A program made the position numbers and the translations under genes. This document shows, piece by piece, positions 8,447-17,379 of a stretch of 64,000 nucleotides of DNA. This DNA is from Nostoc cf. commune SO-36 (GTDB lineage: Bacteria > Cyanobacteriota > Cyanobacteriia > Cyanobacteriales > Nostocaceae): the NCBI RefSeq assembly GCF_023734775.1, contig NZ_AP025732.1, forward strand, positions 5,268,501 through 5,332,500. The letters are read 5' to 3'. The stretch's first letter is position 1; the number at the start of each line of letters is the position of its first letter. The notes under the pieces were generated by a model. It was not told where the DNA came from. It saw only the letters and a program-made list of their open reading frames with translations, and made no database searches.

Positions 8447-10024
8447 ATGGCAGTAAATTGGATTCCAGGCCCAGGGCCAACCAATGGAGCAGATACAGGT
8501 ACTGGTGATGCCGCTTATGATAGTTTCAGTGGTTGGGCTGGAAATGACACCCTCAATGGTGGCGCTGGCAATGACACCATCTATGGTGATGCTGGTAATG
8601 ACTTGTTACTAGGTGGTGATGGTATCGACTTTTTATCCGGTGGAGACGGGAACGATACCATAGTCGGAAATCGGGGCAACGACACCTTCATCGGCGGAAA
8701 CGGCAACGACCGACTCATCTGGAACAATGGTGACGGAAGCGACAAAATCAGTGGTAACGCTGGTTATGACGTAGTTGAGGTTAACGGTGCGGGTGCTGCG
8801 GGGGACAACTTCCGCCTGCAACGAGATGCCCAAGGCAGAGCAATTTTTGATCGGCTCAATCTGGTTCCTTTTACTCTAACTGTGGATACCGCAGAGAGGT
8901 TTGAAATCAATGGTGGTGGCGGTGATGACACCCTTGATGTCAACGATCTGGCAGGAACAGGAGTAAATGCGGTATGGTTTACAGGCGGGGCGGGCAATGA
9001 CTTGCTCGATGGTAGTGGCACAGCTACACCGTTGACAGCCTTTGGCGGTGAGGGGAATGACAGCCTGACAGGTGGTACTGGCAATGACAACCTTTATGGT
9101 GATGCTGGTAATGACTTGTTACTAGGTGGCGATGGTATCGACTTTTTATCCGGTGGGGACGGGAACGATACCATAGTCGGAAATCGGGGCAACGACACCT
9201 TCATCGGCGGAAACGGCAACGACCGACTCATCTGGAACAATGGTGACGGAAGCGACAAAATCAGTGGTAACGCTGGTTATGATGTAGTTGAGGTTAACGG
9301 TGCGGGTGCTGCGGGAGACAACTTCCGGCTGCAACGAGATGCCCAAGGCAGAGCAATTTTTGATCGGCTCAATCTGGTTCCTTTCACTCTAACTGTGGAT
9401 ACCGCAGAGAGGTTTGAAATCAATGGTGGTGGCGGTAATGACACCCTTGATGTCAACAGCCTGGCAGGAACAGGAGTAAATGCGGTATGGTTCACAGGCG
9501 CGGCTGGCAATGACTTGCTTGATGGTAGTGGCACAGCTACACCATTGACAGGCTTTGGCGGTGAGGGTAATGACAGCCTCTATGGTGGTGCTGGCAATGA
9601 CAGCCTCTATGGTGATGCTGGTAATGATATCTTGCAAGGTGGTAAAGGTAATGACATTCTTACAGGTGGTAATGGTAGCGATCGCTTTGTGTTCAACACA
9701 GGCGCATGGTTCAATAGTGCTGATCTGGGTGTAGATAAAATTACTGACTTCAGCCGCACTTATGACAAAATTGTCTTAGATAAGACAACTTTTGTCGGAC
9801 TCAATGATTTGTATCAAATTCAGATAGTAGCTAATGATGCAGCAGCTGCAACTAGCTCTGGACTCATTACTTACAGTCTTGGAACTGGCAACTTATTCTT
9901 CAACCAAAACTTGACATCACCAGGCTATGGCACAGGTAGTCTGTTTGCCAACATTGATAACGATAACAAGCCATTCACAGCCCCACCAGTATTAGCAACT
10001 ACAGACTTTCAGATCGTTGCGTAA
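8447..10024 (+). CDS. RTX-like calcium-binding protein with hemolysin-type repeats
   Basis: The 525-residue protein is built from GGxGxDxLxGGxGNDxL nonapeptides, the parallel beta-roll that binds calcium between turns. Repeat blocks at ~30-95, ~165-265 and ~360-415 alternate with non-repeat stretches. There is no N-terminal signal peptide, and the C-terminal ~110 residues (after GNGSDRFVFNTGAWFN) resemble the tails of proteins sent out by type I secretion. Residues ~46-216 and ~217-387 are a nearly exact 171-residue duplication. It is acidic and glycine-rich, so it is probably extracellular (cell-surface or matrix). No protease or lipase domain is visible, and no type I exporter genes are adjacent. 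Confidence 0.85.
   Translation: MAVNWIPGPGPTNGADTGTGDAAYDSFSGWAGNDTLNGGAGNDTIYGDAGNDLLLGGDGIDFLSGGDGNDTIVGNRGNDTFIGGNGNDRLIWNNGDGSDKISGNAGYDVVEVNGAGAAGDNFRLQRDAQGRAIFDRLNLVPFTLTVDTAERFEINGGGGDDTLDVNDLAGTGVNAVWFTGGAGNDLLDGSGTATPLTAFGGEGNDSLTGGTGNDNLYGDAGNDLLLGGDGIDFLSGGDGNDTIVGNRGNDTFIGGNGNDRLIWNNGDGSDKISGNAGYDVVEVNGAGAAGDNFRLQRDAQGRAIFDRLNLVPFTLTVDTAERFEINGGGGNDTLDVNSLAGTGVNAVWFTGAAGNDLLDGSGTATPLTGFGGEGNDSLYGGAGNDSLYGDAGNDILQGGKGNDILTGGNGSDRFVFNTGAWFNSADLGVDKITDFSRTYDKIVLDKTTFVGLNDLYQIQIVANDAAAATSSGLITYSLGTGNLFFNQNLTSPGYGTGSLFANIDNDNKPFTAPPVLATTDFQIVA
8582..9607 (+). repeat. Two tandem 513-bp units inside the RTX-like gene
   Basis: The sequence TATGGTGATGCTGGTAATG recurs at exactly 513-bp spacing (8582, 9095, 9608). 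The two units differ at only scattered positions, many silent. This marks a recent in-frame duplication of 171 codons. Confidence 0.9.
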
Positions 10025-10099
10025 TCATACAGAATCTAAACATAGTCCGCCTCCGCGGACTATGCCTGTGTAGCCGCGAATTCCATTCGCCTTGGCTTT

Positions 10100-10206
10100 A
10101 ATTACGAATTACGTTAGCGTAGCGGTAGCGAGTCTTGCCTACGGCACGCCAAGGGCGATAGCGCAGCGTTAGCGAGTCATCGAGCGTCATTACGAATTAC
10201 GAATTA
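10100..10206. repeat. Cluster of short dispersed repeats
   Basis: Two repeat copies (GCGTAGCGGTAGCGAGTC at ~10117 and GCGATAGCGCAGCGTTAGCG at ~10155) lie between runs of ATTACGAATTAC. The second is the same family that sits inside the alpha-mannosidase and tnpB genes. Confidence 0.7.
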
Positions 10207-10208
10207 CT

Positions 10209-13058
10209 TTACCGTGCATCGCCAATCAAGACAAAGGGCGACCAATAAAAAGGATGACGATGGTCTGCAATTAGCTTTAACTTAGCTTTTTGCAAAGCTT
10301 CACCTTTGGTCATACCCTGCTTGAGATTTTGATAAAAATCAACCATTAATTCCCGAGTTGCTTCATCATCAACCGCCCACAAACTAGCCATCACAGCTTT
10401 AGCACCAGCCCGCTCAAATATATAAGCAACTCCTGTAATTCCTACGTCATTAGAGTTAGTGTCTACAGCAGTTTGACAAGCACTGAGAGTAATCAGTTGT
10501 GTGCCTTGTAGCCCTAAAAGAGCAGCATTGGCAATGTCTAAAGTTTTGTCAGCAAATAGTAATGTATTATTTTTTAAATTGACTTGTTTACAATCTTCAG
10601 TTTGGAAACAGCCGTGAGTTGCTAAGTGCAAAAAGGAAAAGCGCAATGCTTGGGATCTAAACTTTTCTAGAGTAGCTTCTTTATTGATATAAACTTCACT
10701 GTCTGGCAGTATTTCTTTAATCTTTGTGACTTCTATCTCTGCACCTGGGAGATTTTGCGGGTCACGGGGTACTGGATTACCAAATGCTAAAACAGCTTGT
10801 GGTTTGCCGGGGACGGTATTTTGCACACCTGGAGATTTTAGGGAATTATTAGAAATGCGAGTGAGATAGTTGACAGGATATTTCTGGATTAGAAATTGGT
10901 CGGTTTTACTGTCGTAAAGAGTCTCAAAAGGTAAATGACGCAGTTGACCAGTAGCAATAATGCTCAGTTGTTTGGGTGATAAAGTTTTAATTTTGTCTTC
11001 GACGGGACGAATGAGAATATCATAAAGTTTGCTACCTGTTTCAGTGAAGTTAGCATCACTGTCGTCTTGTACCTGTTTTAGGTAATCGGCAACAAGTTTA
11101 TTAAATTCAGTGGGGTCAATAGATTTTTTAATAACGCTCAACTGACCTTTTGTAAAGATAAAAAAGGCAACGTTTTTGGGTATATCTCTCGCATTAGTCA
11201 GCAAGACAGGTTGGACTATAACCGTTCCTGCGGGAATGGAGGATGTCAGGTTTTTAATATCTGCGGGTGTAGTTTCAAATAGTTCTGCTACTTCAGGGAA
11301 ACGGCGAGAGATATTTTCGGCTTCTGAATAAACTTGTGCTTCTAATTGCCGAATTTGTTGGGGTAGGCTTTCGGAACGGTTGTTTTGCAGTTGTTGTCGC
11401 AAGGATTCTAATTGTTGATTTTTTGTACTCCAGTCGTCAATGGCTTTTTGTGCTTCTAGGTTGGCAACTTTGGCATTAATCAGGCGAGTATAATCAGCAA
11501 GGTCGGCTGTAGTGAATAGGTTAACCCATTCAAAAGCTTCAGCGTATTTTTTTTGATTAATCAAGACATCCACTAAAGCAGTTGCACTCCAACCGTTTTG
11601 CTGTAAAAAGTTTTGGCGATTTTCTCGTTGTAAACCCCGACGCATTTCTAAGCTGATTTTGAGAGATTGCTCTAAATTAGTAATGGCTTCAGTTGGCCGA
11701 TTTGTACTTTGGAAGAGTACACCAATATTACCCAAAGTGATAGTTTCACCAGCGCGATCGCCCACAGCACGCGAAAGGGGCAGAGATTGGTTGTAAAAAT
11801 CGAGTGCTTTTTGCTTTTCTCCTAAAGCGTTGTAGACTCCACCGATGTTATTGAGTGTAGCCGCAACACCAGTGTGATCGCCCACAGCACGCGAAAGGGG
11901 CAGAGATTGGTTGTAAAAATCGAGTGCTTTTTGCTTTTCTCCTAAAGCGTTGTAGACTCCACCGATGTTATTGAGTGTGCGAGCCTCACCAGTGCGATTG
12001 CCCACAGCCCGAATAAGGGGCAGAGATTGGTTGTAAAAATCGAGTGCTTTTTGCTTTTCTCCTAAATCGTCGTAGACTGCACCGATGTTATTGAGTGTAG
12101 TCGCTTCACCAGAGCGATCGCCCACAGCACGCCAAAGGGGCAGAGCTTGGTTGAGGTAATCGAGTGCTTTTTGCTTTTCTCCTAAATCGTCGTAGACTAA
12201 ACCGATGTTATTGAGTGTGCGAGCTTCACCAGTGCGATCGCCCACAGCCCGAATAAGGGGCAGAGCTTGGTTGTAAAAATCGAGTGCTTTTTGCTTTTCT
12301 CCTAAAACGTCGTAGACTGCACCGATGTTATTGAGTGTAGTGGCAACACCAGTGCGATCACCTACAGCCCGTCTTATAGGCAGAGCTTGGTTGTAAAAAT
12401 CGAGTGCTTTTTGCTTTTCTCCTAAAGCGTCGTAGACTGCACCGATGTTATTGAGTGTAGTCGCAACACCAGAGCGATCGCCCACAGCCTGAATAAGGGG
12501 CAGAGCTTGGTTGAGGTAATCGAGTGCTTTTTGCTTTTCTCCTAAAGTGTCGTAGACTCCAGCGATGTTATTGAGTGTAGTCGCAACACCAGAGCGATCG
12601 CCCACAGCCCGCCTAAGGGGCAGAGCTTGGTTGTAAAAATCGAGTGCTTTTTGCTTTTCTCCTAAAGCGTTGTAGACTAGACCGATGTTATTGAGTGTAC
12701 GAGCTTCACCAGTGCGATCGCCCACAGCACGCCAAAGGGGCAGAGCTTGGTTGTAAAAATCGAGTGCTTTTTGCTTTTCTCCTAAAGCGTCGTAGTTAAA
12801 CCCAAGCCCAAGCAGTGCAGTTGCTTCAATTTTTTGGTCTTTGAGTTGTCGCGCAATGGTTAAACCTTGCTGAAATATTTGTATTGCCTGTTGGTATTCC
12901 TGTTGCTGTGTCAGTTTTATCCCTTGCTCTAGCAGTCTTTCTGCTTCTTGCGATCGCGAGTTTTGAGTCTGTCCCCAGGTGGGTGGAGCCATCAGCATCA
13001 CTGTTAAAGGCGTTAGATAAAAGCCCACAGCTAAAAGACTGGTAAGAATTTTTTTCAT
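10209..13058 (-). CDS. TPR-CHAT protein (caspase-like protease domain with TPR array)
   Basis: The start is set at ATG 13058 (MKKILTSLLAVGF), which opens a signal peptide or anchor; a TTG 12 bases upstream is possible. After the export signal come TPRs, including nine near-identical 40-residue kinesin-light-chain-type units (EKQKALDFYNQALPL...TLNNIGAVYDALG), then a coiled linker and a C-terminal CHAT domain. The caspase-like dyad is visible: His in HLATHG (~815) and Cys in LSACQTA (~861). Such proteins are common in filamentous cyanobacteria; relatives act as proteases in signalling or defence (Craspase, HetF). The TPRs would bind a partner. No partner gene is obvious next door. Confidence 0.85.
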   Translation of the reverse strand: MKKILTSLLAVGFYLTPLTVMLMAPPTWGQTQNSRSQEAERLLEQGIKLTQQQEYQQAIQIFQQGLTIARQLKDQKIEATALLGLGFNYDALGEKQKALDFYNQALPLWRAVGDRTGEARTLNNIGLVYNALGEKQKALDFYNQALPLRRAVGDRSGVATTLNNIAGVYDTLGEKQKALDYLNQALPLIQAVGDRSGVATTLNNIGAVYDALGEKQKALDFYNQALPIRRAVGDRTGVATTLNNIGAVYDVLGEKQKALDFYNQALPLIRAVGDRTGEARTLNNIGLVYDDLGEKQKALDYLNQALPLWRAVGDRSGEATTLNNIGAVYDDLGEKQKALDFYNQSLPLIRAVGNRTGEARTLNNIGGVYNALGEKQKALDFYNQSLPLSRAVGDHTGVAATLNNIGGVYNALGEKQKALDFYNQSLPLSRAVGDRAGETITLGNIGVLFQSTNRPTEAITNLEQSLKISLEMRRGLQRENRQNFLQQNGWSATALVDVLINQKKYAEAFEWVNLFTTADLADYTRLINAKVANLEAQKAIDDWSTKNQQLESLRQQLQNNRSESLPQQIRQLEAQVYSEAENISRRFPEVAELFETTPADIKNLTSSIPAGTVIVQPVLLTNARDIPKNVAFFIFTKGQLSVIKKSIDPTEFNKLVADYLKQVQDDSDANFTETGSKLYDILIRPVEDKIKTLSPKQLSIIATGQLRHLPFETLYDSKTDQFLIQKYPVNYLTRISNNSLKSPGVQNTVPGKPQAVLAFGNPVPRDPQNLPGAEIEVTKIKEILPDSEVYINKEATLEKFRSQALRFSFLHLATHGCFQTEDCKQVNLKNNTLLFADKTLDIANAALLGLQGTQLITLSACQTAVDTNSNDVGITGVAYIFERAGAKAVMASLWAVDDEATRELMVDFYQNLKQGMTKGEALQKAKLKLIADHRHPFYWSPFVLIGDAR
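11700..12779 (-). repeat. Nine 120-bp tandem units encoding TPRs
   Basis: Nine in-register copies of a 120-bp unit encode 40-residue TPRs. Some neighbours are identical over 60 bases (11761-11820 and 11881-11940). Variation is confined mostly to the ends of each helix pair, which fits ongoing homogenisation. Confidence 0.9.
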
Positions 13059-13108
13059 AGAGTAGCGCAAAGGTAGCTGTTTTCAATTGGGTGTTAGCAG
13101 AAGCTCTT

Positions 13109-13260
13109 GTTACAAACTCACGATTTTTTGCTATAAACTCATGATTTTCGTTACAAACTCACGATTTTTCGTTACAAACTCACGATTTTTTGTTACAAAC
13201 TCACGATTTTTTGCTATAAACTCACGATTTTTTGTTACAAACTCATGATTTTCGTTATTA
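13109..13260. repeat. Seven tandem copies of a ~22-bp repeat
   Basis: The core AAACTCAYGATTTT occurs seven times with 18-23 bp periodicity, joined by TTTTGTTAC or TTTTGCTAT. The block ends ~50 bp upstream of the TPR-CHAT start, in its promoter region. It has no CRISPR character, because no unique spacers are present. Confidence 0.85.
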
Positions 13261-13322
13261 ATGTCGAAATAAATAAGAGCGTACAGCTAGTTGTGCGCCC
13301 CTACAGATGGAATAATTCACGA

Positions 13323-13955
13323 TTAATAAGGTTTTGCCAGAATAGTGATCGTTCTTTGTTGCGAATTGAACTGGATTTCATCCACCACATATTGCCGATC
13401 TCTCGCCACTGATTGAATACCCCGTAACTGTGCTGGGGAAACTACAGGTGGTTTGAGCTTCAACACCGCTTGACCTTGGGTAGTATTTTTTACAGTAAAA
13501 TTATTTATGGGTATACCACTCCAACTTACTGTCTTGCCTGTAGGACGTTCTCCCCCACCCCGCATAATTTGCCGCCCATTGCTTCTGTAAGCCAACGCTC
13601 CATTCTTGAAAACTACTTTTGCAATTTGGCTCAGGGAAATTGTAGCAGTTTTGCCACTACGCTGAATTGATAGAGCTTGCCTTTGTGCATCAATTCCTAT
13701 TACTCGACCACTGCTTGACTCACCACCATTAAGGATGATCTCTGCTAACTCTGGTAATGCTACTGCAAGTTCTAATTCATCTGCGTTGACTGGTGTCTGT
13801 GCCAACAATAAATTTCCCGTCTTGACATCCTGGCTAATTACAGCTTGAATGTTTCCTGCGATCGCTGTTGCCATTACTAGGATTGCTACAACCCATCTCT
13901 GGAAAAAAGCTTTCATGGCTTTAACAGTATATTTGACTATGTTTAACTTTCTCAT
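13323..13955 (-). CDS. Hypothetical exported protein
   Basis: The 210-residue product is unrecognised. An N-terminal hydrophobic segment (AFFQRWVVAILVMATAIAGNIQAVISQ, ~15-42, given here in sense only) looks like a signal peptide, so the rest should be periplasmic or outer-membrane facing. An inner ATG at 13916 would give a more typical signal peptide start; no clear ribosome site favours either. The mature part is beta-rich and contains a small SH3-like stretch (GRVIGIDAQRQALSIQRSG, ISLSQIAKVVF) and a basic patch QIMRGGGERPTGK. It is on the same strand as the TPR-CHAT gene and ~260 bp upstream of it, separated by the tandem repeats. Confidence 0.55.
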   Translation of the reverse strand: MRKLNIVKYTVKAMKAFFQRWVVAILVMATAIAGNIQAVISQDVKTGNLLLAQTPVNADELELAVALPELAEIILNGGESSSGRVIGIDAQRQALSIQRSGKTATISLSQIAKVVFKNGALAYRSNGRQIMRGGGERPTGKTVSWSGIPINNFTVKNTTQGQAVLKLKPPVVSPAQLRGIQSVARDRQYVVDEIQFNSQQRTITILAKPY

Positions 13956-14113
13956 TAAACTTCAAAGGCAGATACTAAATTTCCGTAAAATTACTAAAAT
14001 CGACTGATTATTTACCTGTAGCAGTTTACAGTTGAGCGCAATATGACCTAACCCCCAACCCCTTCCCTGCAAGGGAAGGGGAGTAAGATTCAAAGCCTCT
14101 CTTCTCTTAGGAG

Positions 14114-14279
14114 CTACGGTGTACACACAAGTCTTTTAGAGTTGCACTACAGGCTTTTGATCCCCCCAACCCCCCTTAAAAAGGGGGGCAAAAAGCTCTC
14201 AAAGTCCCCCTTTTTAAGGGGGATTTAGGGGGATCAATACACATTTTGCACCCAGCAAAAAGATGTGTGTACACCGTAG
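14114..14279. mobile_element. Inverted-repeat element, copy 1 (GTGTACACAC ends)
   Basis: Left end CTACGGTGTACACACAAGTC (14114) pairs with the right end finishing TGTGTGTACACCGTAG (14279), with a two-base gap in one arm. The flanks TCTCTTCTCTTAGGAG and CCTTTTAGGAGAGAGG extend the symmetry outward. The interior holds a long inverted repeat of C-rich and G-rich tracts (14161-14235, CCCCCTTAAAAAGGGG type). A second copy with different interior is at 32731-32988. No gene is inside. Confidence 0.65.
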
Positions 14280-14348
14280 CCTTTTAGGAGAGAGGTTTGG
14301 AAGTGAGGTCACAGTATATTTGTTTCCCTTATATCCCCTATCTCCTCT

Positions 14349-15230
14349 ATGACCCAAACACCCAACCAAGAAAGCAATATTTTAGGTAAATTCACTAGTG
14401 TACTTGGCTTGCTGGGTGCGGCGCTTTTCTTTGCAGGCTGGATTTATCGGTGGTCATATTTCTACTTTTTTCAACTAGAAGTCAATACTCTCGATTTACC
14501 TGCACAGTCTTTTCTCATAGTTCCCCTGCAAATATTTTTCGGAGATATCTGGACAATCTGCAAAACAGCGATCGCCTTTTTTATCGCTGCGATCGCAATT
14601 CAAGCTACATTATGGTTAATTAAAATCATCAGTGATACGGTAGTCTCTACCAGCCAATTACTACTCAATCGCATCATCTCTGGTACTCAACACAAACGCT
14701 CATGGACAGCTAAACAGCTTAAATCTCTAGCTGAATTTGGTTTTGGGCAATTGCGCTCAGTTGATTTTCTGCGATCGCTAGTCAATGAAATAGTAATAGT
14801 ATCCTGGGTATTAATTGTGATATTTTGGTTAGCTCGTTGGCAAGGCATTGCAGATGCCCGACGAGATGCAGGTCAAAACTCCACCTTGCCCGTCATAGCG
14901 TTAATTACACCGGAAGAGAAGTTTGCTGTGGGACGCAAACTTGATGATGTATTTGCCGATCCTTCTTTAAAAGGTTATCGCATTATTGGCGATCGCGGTC
15001 TATTCGAGGACTTGCGAGGTAGGGAAGATAATGATATTAGCAATCCAAAAGAGCCAAGAGTCTGGCGCTTACTCCTAGAACGTGGTGGCTGGATTTATTT
15101 GTTTCGAGCATTGCCCCCAAATGCAAAAGTTGATGAGCTACCCTCAGTGTTAGCTATTCAAGAAAGTGATAAGGGACATATCATCATTCGTAGTCCAGAA
15201 GTTTCTAAAACCAATCTTCCTAATTTGTAA
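14349..15230 (+). CDS. Hypothetical membrane protein
   Basis: No family is recognised. The 293-residue protein has hydrophobic segments at ~14-35, ~55-68, ~72-92 and ~145-162, so it spans the membrane about three or four times. The C-terminal ~125 residues are soluble and carry a segment VIALITPEEKFAVGRKLDDVF followed by a glycine-rich motif GYRIIGDRGLFEDLRGRED. A soluble regulatory or enzyme-like tail attached to a membrane module is the reasonable reading. The ATG directly follows a T/C-rich stretch with no strong ribosome site. It is alone on its strand; the region just downstream may be a gene remnant. Confidence 0.55.
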   Translation: MTQTPNQESNILGKFTSVLGLLGAALFFAGWIYRWSYFYFFQLEVNTLDLPAQSFLIVPLQIFFGDIWTICKTAIAFFIAAIAIQATLWLIKIISDTVVSTSQLLLNRIISGTQHKRSWTAKQLKSLAEFGFGQLRSVDFLRSLVNEIVIVSWVLIVIFWLARWQGIADARRDAGQNSTLPVIALITPEEKFAVGRKLDDVFADPSLKGYRIIGDRGLFEDLRGREDNDISNPKEPRVWRLLLERGGWIYLFRALPPNAKVDELPSVLAIQESDKGHIIIRSPEVSKTNLPNL

Positions 15231-15248
15231 TTTAACAACTTTTTAAAG

Positions 15249-15407
15249 ATGGTCAGGGTGATGTTTTACTCAACTATGAAAAAGAGATGATTTTATCAGC
15301 AAAAAATACCGATGAACTTTCATATATTGTGCCTGATGTCAATATCTCCATCGACAATCCGGTTGCTGTTGTAGATAAAAACGTTGATAAACATGGAACT
15401 CGCACGA
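15249..15407 (+). pseudogene. Possible gene remnant
   Basis: Between two real genes an open stretch reads DGQGDVLLNYEKEMILSAKN...ELSYIVPDVNISIDNPVAVV, which has protein-like composition but no start. It may be the tail of a lost gene. The family is unknown and chance cannot be excluded. Confidence 0.25.
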
Positions 15408-16475
15408 TCACAACCAAGCTCGATCATATTGAACAGGCCAGAGTTTATCCTGTCCTAGTTGTTTAGCTGCCAAATGTGGCCAGTAAGGATTGCGGAGTAG
15501 TTCCCGTCCCAACAGCACTATATCAGCTACTTCTGTGCGAATAATCTGGTCAGCTTGTTCAGGGGATGTAATTAAGCCCACAGCTCCTGTATAAATATCG
15601 GCTTCGCGGCGGATGCGTTCGGCAAACTCAGTCTGATAACCAGGTTTAATTGGGATATTAATGCCCGGTATAATACCGCCTGATGAACAGTCGATCAAAT
15701 CTACTCCTAAAGACTTGAGTTTGTCGCTTAAAGCAATACTTTGCTCAATGTCCCAGCCATTATCTACCCAATCGGTGGCAGAGATGCGTAGCCAAAGTGG
15801 ATGTGTCTGCGGCCAAACCTCTCGAACTGCTTGAACCACTTCTTTGAGGAGACGAGTCCGGTTTTCAAAACTACCACCATAATCATCTTGACGGTGGTTA
15901 GAAAGGGGTGAGAGAAATTGGTGCAGTAAGTAACCGTGGGCAGCATGGATTTCTACTACCTTAAAACCAGCTTGTAGAGAACGTTTGGTAGCTTGGACAA
16001 AGGCATCAATAATTTCTTGAATTCCCTCAAGAGTGAGGGCTTCTGGAACTGGGCTATCTTTGCTAAAAGCGATGGCACTACTGGAAACCAAGGGACGCCA
16101 ACCTTCCTGAGATTCATCCAGCGCTTTTCCTCCCTTACTCGGTTTGGCAGTGCTGGCCTTTCTGCCTGCATGAGCAAGTTGAATACCTGCAACAGCTCCA
16201 AAGTTATGAATTAATGCTACAGCTTTAGCTAAATTTTCTATGTGTGCATCTGACCAGATTCCCAAATCTTGTGGACTAATGCGTCCGCGAGGTTCTACAG
16301 CTGCTGCTTCTGTTAGCACTATACCTGCACCACCAACTGCACGAGAAGCTAAATGAACCACGTGCCAATCGTTAGCATATCCATTTGTACTGGAATATTG
16401 ACACATCGGTGAAACAGCGATGCGGTTGCGGAAAGTAACTTCACGAATATTTAATGGTTCAAACAGGTGTGCCAT
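15408..16475 (-). CDS. NADH:flavin oxidoreductase, old yellow enzyme (YqjM/NamA type)
   Basis: This 355-residue FMN-dependent ene-reductase uses NAD(P)H to reduce activated C=C bonds. The start reads MAHLFEPLNIREVTFRNRIAVSPMCQYS, where Cys25 in PMCQYS marks the YqjM (thermophilic-like) branch. The substrate-binding HAAHGYLLHQFLSP motif (~174-187) supplies the two active-site histidines, and the QDDYGGSFENRTR motif follows. The C-terminal GAVGLI and VLLGRELLRNPYWP segments bind FMN phosphate. The barrel is complete and of normal length. Its physiological substrate is unknown; stress detoxification is the usual guess. No operon partner is visible. Confidence 0.92.
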   Translation of the reverse strand: MAHLFEPLNIREVTFRNRIAVSPMCQYSSTNGYANDWHVVHLASRAVGGAGIVLTEAAAVEPRGRISPQDLGIWSDAHIENLAKAVALIHNFGAVAGIQLAHAGRKASTAKPSKGGKALDESQEGWRPLVSSSAIAFSKDSPVPEALTLEGIQEIIDAFVQATKRSLQAGFKVVEIHAAHGYLLHQFLSPLSNHRQDDYGGSFENRTRLLKEVVQAVREVWPQTHPLWLRISATDWVDNGWDIEQSIALSDKLKSLGVDLIDCSSGGIIPGINIPIKPGYQTEFAERIRREADIYTGAVGLITSPEQADQIIRTEVADIVLLGRELLRNPYWPHLAAKQLGQDKLWPVQYDRAWL

Positions 16476-16730
16476 TGGTATTAATTCCTTTGATGGTGCG
16501 ATCGCTAAACTAGATGATGAAATGCTGAATCGAATCTATGTTCTGCTTCTGTATTAAAAATTTTAACAGAATCGCGTTATGCCCCTTCATTAGCGATTAG
16601 TTGCGATCGCACCACGCCTGGGGATTTCCTCATCAGAAATTAACTGGCGTGTGAATTCCATTCGCCAGGGCTAAGGATATTTTTACAAAAATAAGATGCC
16701 CTCCTTAATATCTCACCGATATTTCAGTAA

Positions 16731-17195
16731 TTACCACTGGGAAAAAGGGTGTTTTACTAAATTACTATTGAAATATCTGGCATCGTCAGAAACTTCTTGT
16801 CCAATCCAGGTTGGTAGTTCAATTTGTTGATTTTCATCGCTGAGTTCAACTTCTGCTAATATTAATCCTTTATTAACACCATCAAACTCATCTATTTCCC
16901 AAATCAAACCACGCCACTCTATTTTATATCTGACTTTTTCAATAAAGGGACGTTCGCACAACGTTTCAAGCATTTCTTGAGCATCTTCAACAGGAATAGG
17001 GTACTCAAACTCTAATCTTGAATATTTAATACTGGGGCCTTTAATTGTCAAATAACTTTTTTCTCCCACTACACGTATACGTACAGCCACTTTGTCTTGT
17101 GTGGCAATGTATCCTTGACGATAGACATTACCTTCAGCTAATCCTCTCCAGCTATCTCCTAAAACTAAATATTTCCGCTCTATTTCTTTCGCCAT
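16731..17195 (-). CDS. CYTH-domain triphosphate tunnel metalloenzyme
   Basis: The 154-residue product begins MAKEIERKYLVL, the ExExK signature of CYTH/triphosphate tunnel enzymes, which hydrolyse triphosphates with Mg or Mn inside a beta-barrel. Further charged strands that line the tunnel are visible: AVRIRVVGEKSYLTIKG (~37-53), RLEFEYPIP (~60-68), KVRYKIEW (~85-92), WEIDEF (~97-102) and GLILAEVELS (~109-118). The length fits the short bacterial and cyanobacterial form, which in tested relatives prefers inorganic triphosphate. No adenylate cyclase partner or CHAD domain is attached. Confidence 0.88.
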   Translation of the reverse strand: MAKEIERKYLVLGDSWRGLAEGNVYRQGYIATQDKVAVRIRVVGEKSYLTIKGPSIKYSRLEFEYPIPVEDAQEMLETLCERPFIEKVRYKIEWRGLIWEIDEFDGVNKGLILAEVELSDENQQIELPTWIGQEVSDDARYFNSNLVKHPFSQW

Positions 17196-17279
17196 TTTAT
17201 CTATTTGCTTTTATGTATGAAACTAGACTATGCTTATAAACTAAATATATCAACTTAATCGGAATTTTTATATTTTGTA

Positions 17280-17307
17280 GTAGGGGCGCAAGGACTTGCG
17301 CCCCTAC
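17280..17307. repeat. Palindromic repeat, copy 1
   Basis: GTAGGGGCGCAAG and its exact complement are separated by two bases (13-bp stem). A near-identical copy lies at 18005-18032, on the other side of the acetyltransferase gene. Confidence 0.85.
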
Positions 17308-17379
17308 GGGTGTACCTCACCTAAACGAGAACCGCTATATGATGTGATGATTGTGAGACAAACTATCAAAATATAATTA

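Noticed and set aside
8764..9090. Antisense frames across the RTX-like gene
   Set aside because: They come from the glycine-rich repeat code read backwards and are copied with the 513-bp duplication.
13109..13260. CRISPR-like array
   Set aside because: The units are contiguous with no unique spacers; it is a simple tandem repeat.
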